This document shows positions 10,863-21,336 of a stretch of DNA of 64,000 nt, in pieces. How positions within the stretch are numbered: position 1 is the stretch's first letter; the number at the start of each line of letters is the position of its first letter. Both the position numbers and the translations under genes were made by a program. The notes below the pieces were generated by a model. That model did not search any database. It was not told the origin of the DNA and saw nothing but the letters and a program-made list of their open reading frames with translations. The stretch lies in NCBI GenBank assembly GCA_001592805.2, contig CP051139.1, positions 806,001 through 870,000 of the forward strand, read 5' to 3'. The stretch is from Peltaster fructicola. Lineage: Eukaryota > Ascomycota > Dothideomycetes.

Positions 10863-13390
10863 CTACATAACCAATTGCTGACCGTAAGTGCTTCCATAGT
10901 TGCCAATGAAATAGTCCGTATCCTGTTCTGCAGCATCTGGCCTCTGTGGCCAGTGATCAAGAGTGTATGGACTACCTGTAAGGCTGAAGGTCGTTGTGGC
11001 TAGAGGTTCCAGATCGACAACGAAAGTATAGGTACCAGGATACAGCACTGTGTTACCGTTGGTGTCGACTCTTGCCAGACTTCCGAGCGTCAACTTCAAG
11101 CTTGCAGTGGCACTGCTACCGGCCGTGATGTTGTGGAGACGAGTGTAGGCAACGAGCTTCTTCTTTGGATAAGGCGCTGGTCCGAACGTGCCACTCAAGA
11201 AACCGAGGGCGACATAGTCTGAAGTGACGTTGCCGGTGTTCCTCACGTCAACATTCATGACCTGGAAGCTGCATCGATCTAGATATGCTTCGGAGCAGCT
11301 CGTGGTGAGGTCAGAGATGCTGAAAGTGTTGTTGGCACTGCCACTTCCGTAGCTGCTGGGCTGGGATTCAAATGAAGCTGTGAAGGTCGTGTAGTGCAGA
11401 CCATAGCCAAAGCCGAAGATTGCCTTTCCGTCGTACCATTGGTAAGTTCGTCCAGGGCTCTTGGTCTTGTTGCTAGGTCTGAGTGACATGTCTGTGGCTG
11501 GAAGCATGGCGGCATAATCTGCTGGGTATTGTGTTGTTGGCAACCGGCCAGCAGGAGCGGCCTTGCCTTGCAAGATATCGAAGATTGCAACACCACCGTC
11601 TTGGCCAGGGTAGCCAGCCCATAAGAGAGCACTAATGTTGGGGTTATTGAGAATAGGAGATGAGTCAAGCTGACCTGCGCCCATTTGTACCACTACCATT
11701 GGTTTGCCATAGTTCGCGAGCTGGCCGATCATGTCGAGCTGGGCTCCTGTCCAGCCTAGGTTGTATCGGTCCATACCCTCGGACTCGACAGAGTTGTCGA
11801 TGCCATCGATGTAGATGATGACATCGCTCTTGTTTGCAGCCGCGAAGGCTGGGAGCCAGCTGTTCGTTGTTGGATCACCCTGTCCACCTGGCACAACCTG
11901 CAGATCGACATTGGCACCAGTCTGCTTGGCAGCATAGTATGGACTGTGCAGATATGGTGCCACACCGGCGTAGTTTCCTTGCATCTGTGTGGTAGCGTTG
12001 GCCCAGCCACCGATGAGTGCAATGTTGGTGCCATTCGAGATGCGAAGTGGAAGCAAACCGTCGTTCTTGAGCAGTGTGATGCCCTCGACAGCAGCCTTAT
12101 ATGCGAGTTGCTGCGATTGAGGTGTGCTGACGTCGTTGAAGGTTAGATTCCTGTATGGCACGCTTGTGCCGTCGAAGTAGCCTAGACGGACCAGTGATGA
12201 GTACTGTCGGACTAATGCTTGGTCTAGCACAGACTGGTTGAAAAGTCCTTGGGCATAAGCTCTGGGCAGGAGTTCTTGATAATACTGCCCGCAGTTGATG
12301 TCGGTTCCCGCAATCAGAGCTTGGGCGGCTGCACGCTCGCGAGTTGTGTTATAGCCATGCGGTAGGAAGATGTTCTGGACAGCGTCGCAGTCCGATGTGA
12401 CCCATTGCTGCTCGCTGGTCCAATTCCAGTGCTCACGCAAGATCGTCTGTAGGAGCCTAGTGGTATCAGTGAGTGCTTTTGAAGAGTACTGGATACTACG
12501 CACCATGGGTCCGCACAAGTTGGCACACCATTTAGTGCATTGTATGAGCACATGAAAGCGCCGACATTGGCGTCACGGGCACAGCTCCTGAAAGGCGGCA
12601 TGTAGTACTCGACAAGATCCTGTTGAGACACACGAGCGTCCCACTGATATCTGAAATTGCCGTTCCTACTATCGTCAGTGATGATATTGCTTCGAGCGCC
12701 CACACAAACCATGACTCCATATCGTATGCTACGAAGTGCTTGCAGGTTGCTACGACACGCTTGTACTTCTCCTGGCCTTGCAGACCATCAATGAGAGCTG
12801 CGACATAGCTTGATAGGTGGAATGGATCCTCCCCAGGAGTCTCCTGACCACGACCCCATCGCGGATCCTTGAAAGGATTGATGTTGGGTGTCCAGAAGTC
12901 AAGTCCTGCTCGTCCGAAATTGTTGAATGCTCGAGCTTCAGTGCTGATGACAGTAGCCACTTGAGTGATCAGATCATCGTCAAAGGCTGCGCCCATAAGT
13001 ATAGGCTGTGGAAAGGAGGTAGCATAGCTGAAGTCTGTGCCTGGAGTCGAGAAGTTGACACCAGGAGATGATGCCACACCATGAAGACCTTCTTGCCACC
13101 ATGTGTAAGCTGGCAGACCCAGTCGTGGTACTCCTGGACTGGTGCTGCCTGTGTTGTTGAACTTCTCTTCCAGCGTGAATGCTGCAATTAGTGCAGTCGC
13201 TCTCGTCAATGGATCTTGTTGTGTGTCAGCGTCGTACTTCGACGAGCCGCAACCACTAACCTTTTGATGTGTCACAGACTGTGTTATTGCTCAATGGTCC
13301 ATTAACACAATCTGGAAATCCTCTGCCAGTCAATTGTCCCAAAACTGATGGAATCGCAAGTGCTGCAAGAGCAACCGTAAACATAGCCAT
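10863..13390 (-). CDS. secreted GH3 exo-1,4-beta-xylosidase
   Basis: Four exons: 13261..13390, 12710..13214, 12504..12665 and 10863..12456, with introns of 46, 44 and 47 nt; 796 aa, the length of XlnD/BxlB-type fungal beta-xylosidases. It removes xylose from the non-reducing end of xylo-oligosaccharides in plant-cell-wall breakdown. Residues 1-18 form a signal peptide (MAMFTVALAALAIPSVLG). The GH3 N-terminal domain shows SPGVPRLGLPAY, GRGQETPGEDP and CKHF. The likely nucleophile is D288 in VTSDCDAV. The GH3 C-terminal alpha/beta sandwich (ITLLKNDGLLPL) and the fibronectin type III-like C-terminal domain follow. Several Asn-X-Ser/Thr sites fit secretion. The two TG|G splice junctions both rebuild a Trp. 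Xylosidase over glucosidase is judged from overall pattern, not from tested activity. Confidence 0.92.
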
Positions 13391-15491
13391 GCTGAAAGAC
13401 CTACCGATCGACCTTACCTGAGTATCAACGGCATCTCATATCCTTTATGACCACAAGCTCAGCTACTGATCCATGATCTCGCAGGGTATGTAGATCCTTG
13501 GCAGTCGTTGGGACGGCGACACAATGCGGCACTGATGACGAGAACAGCTTCCTGATTTTGTGTCTTCCGCTCGAGCGGAACATCACGATAGGCATGCAGC
13601 GTCTCCTCGCTGGTCGTTTGTGAAGGACTATGCTGGCGGGTGGACATGAGGAGGGTCGAAAGAGGCAGGTGTCTGAGTAATTCTCTTCGCCAGGAGGGAT
13701 TTCGGCAGATGTCATCTGCCGTCATTGCAGCCCTACGACGTCGCTCGTGTTAAACACCATATGGAGAGTGCTCTGAAGTCAGTACACGCACTTGTCAAGA
13801 TAGATCTTGCTTTGGTTGCACTGACCTGACCCTCTTGTTGATATCGCAGAGGCCAGGTATCCATTCCGTCATCTGAATACTCCAGGTTCGTCCCATCGCT
13901 TATGCACTGTGGCAGTGGTATGGATGATGCTCCATTCTTGTCGGTTACAATGGTAGAGCCTCATGGCTCCTCGCGCGTGAGCATGTGGCACCTCATGCTG
14001 GTCGCGTCCGCTGAGACAAAATGCGTCCTGTACAGAACCGTGGCCTGTCCACGATCACCCACAAGAAGAGATTACTGAGCAGCAACCTTGCACAGCCTTC
14101 GCACCAGTAGCAGGAGCACAGTTTCAAACACGGTGGCTTTGCAAAGATGTCAAGCTTTGCAAGGTAGCACTGGTCTTTGGCACTCGTACGCATTGTAATG
14201 CCCGAGTTTCTGACATTGCCTGCTTTGCATGTCTTGGACGACGTTTGATCATATTCCGTCGACAAGCATACATGTATGGATTCAGCCAGGGTGTCTTCAC
14301 TGGTCTCCTGGCCATGACGTCCTTTGACAATCTTGAGAGTGGAAACGTAACAACTGTGACACACTGACACCTGACAGACATGGAGATTTAGACCAAGAGC
14401 CAGGCCCACATGGGCCGGGTCACATCGTTCTATAAGCTTGGCGTTTGACCGAGTACACTCTACCTGGTCTTCCTGGCCAAGCCGATGGCACACAAACATG
14501 TCATGCTGGCCAATATGTTCAGCTTCATTATCGACACTGGTCTACAAGCCGCCGCAATCACATCTCCGGCAGCCAGTTCTATGCTTGCGAGGCGCTTCAT
14601 CACCGATATGTGCTCCAAGGTTGAGGAAGTTTAAGCTAGAAGCAACACGACTACGAGCATGGACAGTCTATCAATAATCATTACGACGTATAATGCGGAT
14701 GTGCTCTGCCAAAGCTTGAGGAGCCCTCGTCGATCTGCTGCAGCTTGCCATTACACCAAATATCTTGATCTCCTTCTGGGACATCGTCGGCGGCACGAGA
14801 AAAACTGGCGGCACAGGCGAAGCTCGAAGTGACGCTGTTTGGCTGATGGTAGAGTGCCTACAGCTCGTGCCTACTCTTCTACTTGGGATTGGCATGATCT
14901 TTTGTTATATCCCGTGGTATCTATTCGATCAGATGCAGACAGAGCACCAACTTCTCTCGCCCCGATAGCTAGTAAGCCATGTCAGAGAGACTGAAGTACG
15001 CAGGATCCTCGCCGGCTTCGAGTGTCGACTTATACAACGAGCTTGTCGCGCTGAAGTTTCTCAAAGTTGAGCCTAATCGCTTCGACAAGAGGCCAGTATT
15101 GAACCGCTTCCAGAGAACAAAGCTTTCGCGGATAGTAGCGGTATATTGGCAGTAGTGATCTCTCTGTGCTATCGTTTTTCTCATGCCATGAAGTTCGTGC
15201 CAAGCCAAGTATTCATCTGAATTCGTGACCTTGCACACTATGCTCCTTTAAGAAGTCACCGTGTGGATCTATCCGAGGGCCCTCGTCAGCTCAGGGTCTG
15301 TTGAATACCTGGCTACAATCTAAAGATTGGGACCTCCTTCTCGACAGATACTTTTATTCCTACGCACATTTTCCCTCAGTCCTTGCTTGCATTAGACATC
15401 ACATTCGTTTGTGAGACTACTCAGCCCGGTCCGCCATTCGCGACATTCCTGCTTGTCGTCGTTATATGGCATTCGTCTAGACGTAACGTAC
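13391..15491. other. 2.1 kb intergenic region without a supported gene
   Basis: Several frames of 85-170 codons occur on both strands (the longest is on the minus strand at 13993..14499), but none has recognisable domains, a good start context or consistent coding character. The right end (from about 15300) is pyrimidine-rich and probably holds the GDA1 promoter and 5' UTR. I saw no terminal repeats, transposase frames or tRNA. This is the second-emptiest part of the window and may carry regulatory DNA or decayed sequence. Confidence 0.5.
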
Positions 15492-17210
15492 ATGTCCGTA
15501 GACAGCCACGCCTCGAAAGGAGCACTGCCTTGGTACAGCAATTGGGCGCCGAACAGACCTCGACGACGCAGCTCGGCCGCTCTTCCTCGCGATCGCTTCG
15601 AAAAGCGCGACAGACATACGACCAGCGGTGCAGCACCCAACGCTCCCTTCACATTCGTCTCTATGCAGGAAAAGCTGCAAGCCGCCTGGATGAATCAATC
15701 GCAAAGAGCACGGTTCGTCAAGACCGGAGCTATCATCCTCGCAATATTGTCCTTGATATGGATTTTCTCGCCATCGACAACAACACTGCCGAACATGAGC
15801 AGCACCCTCAGGAACGGAGACGTTGCTTCAGATTCATCTGTAGCTACCACAAAGTGCACGAAGAGTTATTCAAAGGAGAAGCCGCTGATCCAGTACGCGC
15901 TCATGATTGACGCAGGCAGCACTGGAAGCAGAATACACGTGTACAGATTCAACAACTGTGGCCCAACGCCAGAGCTCGAGGATGAGGTTTTCATGATGAC
16001 TCCTAAGAAAGAGGGTGGAAGTGGTCTGAGTGCATACAAGGGCGACCCAGAAGCCGCAGCAAAGAGTTTGGACGTGCTCATGGACAAGGCTGTTGAGAGT
16101 GTGCCGGAGAAGATCAGAGGTTGCTCGCCAATCGCTGTCAAGGCAACTGCTGGTCTCCGTAAGATTGGTCCCGAGGCCAGCGATGCCATTCTAGCAGCTG
16201 TACGGACAAGATTGGAGACGAAGTATCCCTTCCCTCTCGTCGATGAGGAGAATGGTGGCGTGCAGGTCATGGACGGAAAGGATGAGGGTGTGTATGCCTG
16301 GATCACTACGAACTACCTGCTCGGCAAGATCGGTGGACCAGACAAGACTCCAACTGCAGCTGTCTTTGATCTCGGAGGTGGCAGCACACAGATTGTGTTC
16401 CAGCCAACTTTCCCTGAAGCACCAAATGGCGGCATGCCCGAGCACATGCAAGAGGGTGACCACAAGTACAAGCTCGCCTTTGGAGGCCGTGACTTTGAGC
16501 TGTACCAGCATTCGTACCTGGGCTACGGACTTATGGAGGCCAGGAACAATCTTCACCGTGCAATCGTTCAGGGAATGTACGACAACACCGGCAGCAAAGC
16601 TTTCATTGGCAGTCCTATCTCAAACCCATGTCTGACTCCAGGCTCATTCCGGGAAGTCAAGGTCTCCATGGGCGCGGGTCATGCACTTGGTGAGACTGTC
16701 ACCGTCAACATGACTGGGCCAGCTATTGGCTCGCCGACACAGTGCCGTGGCCTTGCAGAGCGTACCCTCAAGAAGGATGCCGAGTGCAAGGTTGCACCTT
16801 GCGCTTTCAACGGTGTGCATCAGCCTAGCCTCGACAAGACGTTCGCCCGAGAGGATGTGTACCTATTCAGCTACTTCTACGACCGAACGCAACCTCTTGG
16901 CATGCCTGAATCGTTCACCCTGAAGGAGCTGAACGATCTAGCCACTCGAGTCTGCGAGGGAGGTGCATCATGGAACGTGTTCGAGTCCGTTCCAGGCGCG
17001 ATGGAGGAGCTTCAGGATCGACCAGAGACTTGTCTGGACTTAAACTTCATGGTTGCTCTGCTGCACACGGGCTATGAGATGCCAATTGACCGTGAAGTCA
17101 AGATCGCCAAGAAGATCAAGGGTAACGAGCTTGGATGGTGTCTGGGTGCCAGTCTGCCACTTCTCAACCAGGCGAGCGGATGGAAGTGTAAGATCAGTCA
17201 AGTCGCATAA
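15492..17210 (+). CDS. GDA1: Golgi guanosine diphosphatase (GDA1/CD39 nucleoside phosphatase)
   Basis: Single exon, 572 aa. It hydrolyses GDP to GMP in the Golgi lumen, which drives GDP-mannose import for mannosylation. It is a type II membrane protein: a basic cytosolic N terminus of ~75 residues, one membrane segment at about residues 78-95 (GAIILAILSLIWIF), then the lumenal catalytic domain. Apyrase-conserved regions are visible: ACR1 DAGSTGSRIHVY (140-151), ACR2 KATAGLR, ACR3 DEGVYAWITTNYL, ACR4 FDLGGGSTQIVF, and a C-terminal ELGWCLGASLPLLN. The frame is open upstream to 15411 but the first ATG is 15492. The cytosolic tail is longer than in yeast and carries an Arg-rich patch (RPRRRSSAALPRDRFEKR), which may be a Golgi retention signal. 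A partner process, mannosyltransfer, is represented by the OCH1-like gene at 56.7 kb. Confidence 0.95.
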   Translation: MSVDSHASKGALPWYSNWAPNRPRRRSSAALPRDRFEKRDRHTTSGAAPNAPFTFVSMQEKLQAAWMNQSQRARFVKTGAIILAILSLIWIFSPSTTTLPNMSSTLRNGDVASDSSVATTKCTKSYSKEKPLIQYALMIDAGSTGSRIHVYRFNNCGPTPELEDEVFMMTPKKEGGSGLSAYKGDPEAAAKSLDVLMDKAVESVPEKIRGCSPIAVKATAGLRKIGPEASDAILAAVRTRLETKYPFPLVDEENGGVQVMDGKDEGVYAWITTNYLLGKIGGPDKTPTAAVFDLGGGSTQIVFQPTFPEAPNGGMPEHMQEGDHKYKLAFGGRDFELYQHSYLGYGLMEARNNLHRAIVQGMYDNTGSKAFIGSPISNPCLTPGSFREVKVSMGAGHALGETVTVNMTGPAIGSPTQCRGLAERTLKKDAECKVAPCAFNGVHQPSLDKTFAREDVYLFSYFYDRTQPLGMPESFTLKELNDLATRVCEGGASWNVFESVPGAMEELQDRPETCLDLNFMVALLHTGYEMPIDREVKIAKKIKGNELGWCLGASLPLLNQASGWKCKISQVA

Positions 17211-17696
17211 GTGACGGTAATGTATTCGGACGTTGTCAAGCTGATCTTGTGCCGAGTTGTCTACCGTGACTGAGCGTGTCTGTCCTACGCCTGTCCGTAT
17301 ATCCTAGTATTACCCTGCAATGGTCTCAATCACAGGCATATAAGAATGTCGTATAGTAGCGTAACTGGTTGGTCATAACACTGGTACGACGAAGAAACAT
17401 TAATGTACTCCGGCGCACTAGATATGTTCTTGGCATGATTGTCGGCATATCGCCATCGCCCGTGGCATCAGTCACTACATCCCTCTAGGTACTCAACTCT
17501 CTAGTCAACACTACGTTTCACTTCTCGTTCGCCACGATACTTCTCGGTCCATCCCGTTACTGTCGCGCCCAAATCTTAGAGCATTTGCTGTCAGCTTGAC
17601 CAACACCGCACTTCTTAATCTATAAGCACAAGACCATCCGGAATCCTGTCCACGCCACCCACTGCATAGCGCTGCTTGCGCAGAACGATCGGCAGT
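17211..17696. other. intergenic between GDA1 and UBC12
   Basis: About 485 bp between tandem plus-strand genes. Expected to hold the GDA1 3' UTR and UBC12 promoter. No conserved frame seen. Confidence 0.5.
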
Positions 17697-18306
17697 ATGT
17701 TGAAGATATGGAGCATGAAACAGCAGCAGCAGAAGACGGAGGCTGCTTCTGGACAATCGAAGAAGAAGAAGGTCACAGCAGCTCAGCTGCGGGTACAGAA
17801 GGGTGTGTCTCTGTTGCACGTCCTATGTGCTTTAGTTAGAGCACAAAACTGACTTCTGGGTAGATCTCTCGGAGCTCTCGCTAGGCAGCACGATGAAGAC
17901 AGACTTCCCGAACCCAGACGACATCCTTAACTTTACACTGATCCTCGAGCCCGACGAAGGCCTCTACAAGGGCGGCGTCTTCAATTTCTCCTTTGCGATC
18001 AGCCAGAATTTCCCACACGAGCCCCCGAAAGTCAAGTGTAAAGAGAAGATCTACCATCCGAACATCGATCTTGAGGGCAATGTATGCTTGAACATTCTAC
18101 GAGAAGATTGGAAACCGGTTCTCAATCTGAATGCGGTCATTGTCGGATTGCAATTCCTCTTCCTCGAGCCGAACGCCAGCGATCCATTGAATAAGGAGGC
18201 TGCGAATGATCTTATGAACGATCGCGATCGATTCAAGCGGAATGTAAGGTCAGCGATGAGTGGTGGCAGTGTGGCACGGGAACAGTTCGACCGAGTCTTG
18301 AAGTGA
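17697..18306 (+). CDS. UBC12: NEDD8-conjugating enzyme E2 Ubc12
   Basis: Two exons, 17697..17802 and 17864..18306, with a 61 nt intron; 182 aa. It carries NEDD8/Rub1 from the E1 to cullins and so controls SCF-type ubiquitin ligases. The UBC fold is evident: [19 protein letters not shown] with catalytic C110, and [19 protein letters not shown]. The N-terminal extension [13 protein letters not shown], followed by a Lys-rich linker, matches the Ubc12-specific tail that docks on the E1 and is N-terminally acetylated to bind Dcn1; this is why I chose the first ATG rather than the internal one at codon 7. Convergent with the MOSC gene, stop codons 188 bp apart. Confidence 0.97.
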
Positions 18307-18494
18307 AGCGTGTCTGAGCTATTGGACGAGCATAGACGAAGAGATGATACAGGGCACGACTGCCAGCATGAGTTACGAGGACAACGAGCACATGCATATA
18401 CCCGGGAGACGTCATACGATGTCCTGTACATACATGACAAGCAGCATGATATCGAGACACAATAACAAATGCTATGTCATTACTTCATTTCTTG

Positions 18495-19775
18495 CTATAA
18501 CTCGGAGAATGATGCGGTATTGTAGAGATGCTTCGTCGTAGTCTCGAGCACTTCAAGAGTCGAGCCGACCTTAATGATACCCTCGTTCTTAGGAATCGAG
18601 AGCATGCCAAAACATGGCTTGTATTTGGCTGCTCCTCCCTGGTCAACCCTTCTGAACTTCATCAACTTGTCCCATGGCTGTGTCTTGTGCTTTTCAGCAG
18701 TATCTGGGTTGACATTAGGTACCTGGCATCGTGCACATCGTGCAACACAGTCGAGATCGAGCTTGTAGATGGCCTCGGCCGCTGGCACAGCAGTAGTGAT
18801 CCTGATGCGTTTCCAGGTATCCTCTTCCCATGGATGATCGTCACGGCCTTTAACAATGATGTTGGGTCGAAAACGCTCAATCGTCAGTGGGTCGTGTCCA
18901 TCTTCCTCCAATTGCTTGTTCAGATCCTTCAAAGATGCCTCAGAGGCTACAAGACAGCTCATCACATCTGCAAAATGATGGTTTTGCTTTCGACCATATA
19001 GTTCCGGCTTGCCATTGACGGCTACATTGCGTGGCGATGGACCTTTGTATACCAATGCAACCTCCTTGTCGAAGAATTTACAGAAGATCTTGTTGACGTC
19101 AGCTCCATACTCCCATGCGTCAGTCATCTCCTCCCAGATCTCTGCCTCTTGCAGTGTGGTGTTAGCTTCGAGCCATTGCTGTGATGGAAATGCTGGGATT
19201 GTGACACAACCATCTGTGCCGTGGATACTAATTTCGAGGTATTGCTCCTTGTCTTTGTCTACAATGGCTGTATCGATCAAAGTCATGCTCGGGTCAGAGC
19301 GAATCGTCAAGAACTTGCGCTCTGCCTTATCGATGAACATCCAGTTCCGATCCAAGGTGAGACCTGTCTTGCGAAGTCGAGTAGCGTCCACCTCCATACC
19401 TCGACATGACTTGATAGGATAGATGCGTAGCGAGACAATCTCAGTAGGTGGCGGTATCGGTGGGTCTCCTGGCTTGTGTACGACGCCCGAATTGAGACCC
19501 AGTGCTGCATTGAACTTGCTTACTACAGGTGTGTTGTCTTCAGAAGTCAGCTGTGCGAAGATGACGAGTGTCAGAATGCCGATGCCAATGCACAGCAGCA
19601 TCATGATAATGATCGCTTCTGCATCCAGTACACGAATATCGAAGTTCACGATCTTGTCCTTCAAAGCAGGGAGATCGAAGTTTGCAATGTCCTTAGCAAC
19701 GAGGAGGCCACCATCTAGGAAGAGATTGGTGGAGCGTAGCACGGCAGCCCCAAGAGGCCGAATGATATTGTCCAT
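18495..19775 (-). CDS. membrane-anchored MOSC-domain molybdenum-cofactor protein (mARC-like)
   Basis: Single exon, 426 aa. An N-terminal region of ~50 residues precedes one hydrophobic segment at about residues 54-75 (EAIIIMMLLCIGIGILTLVI), then a MOSC N-terminal beta-barrel (VSLRIYPIKSCRGMEVD, LDRNWMFID) and a MOSC domain containing RFRPNIIV, CARCQVPNVNPDT and a Cys in KYKPCFGML that may bind the cofactor. Family members such as mARC reduce N-hydroxylated substrates with electrons from cytochrome b5. The anchor suggests an outer mitochondrial or ER membrane location, but that is inference. Fungal genomes of this class often hold several paralogues of unknown substrate. Confidence 0.87.
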   Translation of the reverse strand: MDNIIRPLGAAVLRSTNLFLDGGLLVAKDIANFDLPALKDKIVNFDIRVLDAEAIIIMMLLCIGIGILTLVIFAQLTSEDNTPVVSKFNAALGLNSGVVHKPGDPPIPPPTEIVSLRIYPIKSCRGMEVDATRLRKTGLTLDRNWMFIDKAERKFLTIRSDPSMTLIDTAIVDKDKEQYLEISIHGTDGCVTIPAFPSQQWLEANTTLQEAEIWEEMTDAWEYGADVNKIFCKFFDKEVALVYKGPSPRNVAVNGKPELYGRKQNHHFADVMSCLVASEASLKDLNKQLEEDGHDPLTIERFRPNIIVKGRDDHPWEEDTWKRIRITTAVPAAEAIYKLDLDCVARCARCQVPNVNPDTAEKHKTQPWDKLMKFRRVDQGGAAKYKPCFGMLSIPKNEGIIKVGSTLEVLETTTKHLYNTASFSEL

Positions 19776-20387
19776 GATCTCGTCAGGTCTCGAAGCACCT
19801 TCCGATCGATGTTGTCGTTTTCGTCGTTCTCGATGTCTCTCCGCTCGACGATGTCCAATTCTTGCTCAACACCGGTCCAAGCAGCAGAAAAAGAGCATAT
19901 ATGTTTCAAAGGTGTGTTGTGGATGAAGAGAGGAGCGATGGTGATGGCGCGAATTTGTTATGCTTTCCCGAAGTGGGCAACCCGGTCACGCGGATCGGCG
20001 TTTCATTACCATATTCTGCTATATCGCAGCGAGAAGAGCTCGATTGAGTCGTTGATAGCGAAGTCTGCGGTATGCTTGATGGAATGACATAGCTACGTGA
20101 CATCGCGCAAGTTTGCTGATCTAGCACTAGCAGTAGCAAGTGTACATCTCCTGGTACTGCGTCAAAGTTCAAACATGCCTCCAGTGAGTCGTGATAGACA
20201 TTATATGGCTAAATTCGCCAGCCATAGTGCTGTAGGGTGAGTCCAACGCCTGGTGCCCAAGGAGATATGAGCGGTGTTGTCGCCGTGTGCTGTTGTGTTG
20301 CGAAATTGTAGGCTTTATTGCTCGCAGACGTATAGATCATTCCAGATATCTCGCCTGGATCAGATTCGTCGTTGCCAGAGATGGTGC
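19776..20387. other. intergenic upstream of the MOSC gene
   Basis: About 610 bp between two minus-strand genes. Likely the MOSC promoter and the 3' UTR of the four-helix membrane protein. No supported gene. Confidence 0.5.
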
Positions 20388-21004
20388 TCAAGCAATTGGT
20401 TCGTAGTCATCTTCGTAGGGTAGCACGTAAGCAGCAGAGAGCACGCCAGCTGCGTTGAGGAGCAGTACTGTCCAGCTCACAGTGCAAAGGGCCCATGACT
20501 TGTCCAGCTCCATGCCGATAAAGAAACGCTCATCATGGTCGAAGAGATATGCCTGTGTATGTCAGCTGTTGGGACAATATGCACTGATTGTGTCCATACC
20601 ACCAGAGCCATAGCGATTAGCTGTCCAGCAGCGATAAGACTGAGCAATGGCACCACGATTTTCCAGCCAACCTCTCGTGCTCCTCTGCCTCCATACAACA
20701 CTGTGATATATGCCACGACACATGCAAGCTCAAGGACAAGAGCTAGATTCATGAAAAATCCAGTACTCCTCCACATGCTGCAGAACGATCCTCCATCTTG
20801 ACAGTCCTCATCCTGTGGGTATGGTGTGCACTTTCCGGTGAGACTGGAGCATCGTTGGAAGAGACCATACGAGACATGTACTGGATCGTGATCGGATGGT
20901 GATGTGTACGAGATCCAATTGGGCAGGATGACAGCTGCGATCGTACAGCAAGCCGAAGCAAGGAACACCCATGATGAGATGCCATACACGATGCGTCGTG
21001 TCAT
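20388..21004 (-). CDS. conserved four-helix membrane protein, claudin/SUR7-like topology
   Basis: Two exons, 20600..21004 and 20388..20552, with a 47 nt intron; 189 aa. Four hydrophobic segments lie at about residues 8-28, 86-108, 118-138 and 154-174. The first extracellular loop has a YGLFQRCSSLTGKC motif and further cysteines (C-Q-D-G-G-S-F-C), similar in layout to claudin, SUR7 and PalI-type fungal proteins. The second exon supplies the fourth helix and a short acidic tail ending EDDYEPIA; without the splice the frame would run into unrelated sequence and lose the helix. The start at 21004 gives MTRRIVYGISSWVF; an open frame upstream has no membrane character. Function unknown; the fold suggests a plasma-membrane organiser or sensor. 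Confidence 0.82.
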
Positions 21005-21336
21005 GGTGGGCTGACTGTCGAGCTTCGCGCGACTGTAGATCAATTGCAGACGATGTGCATGACCGCAAGTGCTGAGAGTTGTGGCAGAGGAATGGTGGTG
21101 GTAGTGTGCATGAAGCTTTTCATACGCCGTTGCCTTGAGGTTGGGGGGCGATCCCCGTGTACAGATGTCACGCAAGAGTATCCACACGCCTCTTGTCTTC
21201 GGCTTCGGCCCTCACACTGCAATGCCACTTCTCAGTGTCGTCAACCAGATAGCACGTCAAGGTCAGTCACCTGTGAGATCGAGCACGTTTTCGGTCACCA
21301 CTCTCTGAACTATACACCTTCCGATTGTCCGAAGTC
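21005..21336. other. divergent promoter region
   Basis: About 330 bp between the start codons of the membrane protein (minus) and the PLP enzyme (plus). Presumably a shared bidirectional promoter; no further structure recognised. Confidence 0.5.

Noticed and set aside
13993-14499. 168-codon minus-strand frame in the 2.1 kb gap
   Set aside because: No recognisable domain, high Cys/Arg content typical of random frames in this GC range, and no splice-linked exon that improves it.
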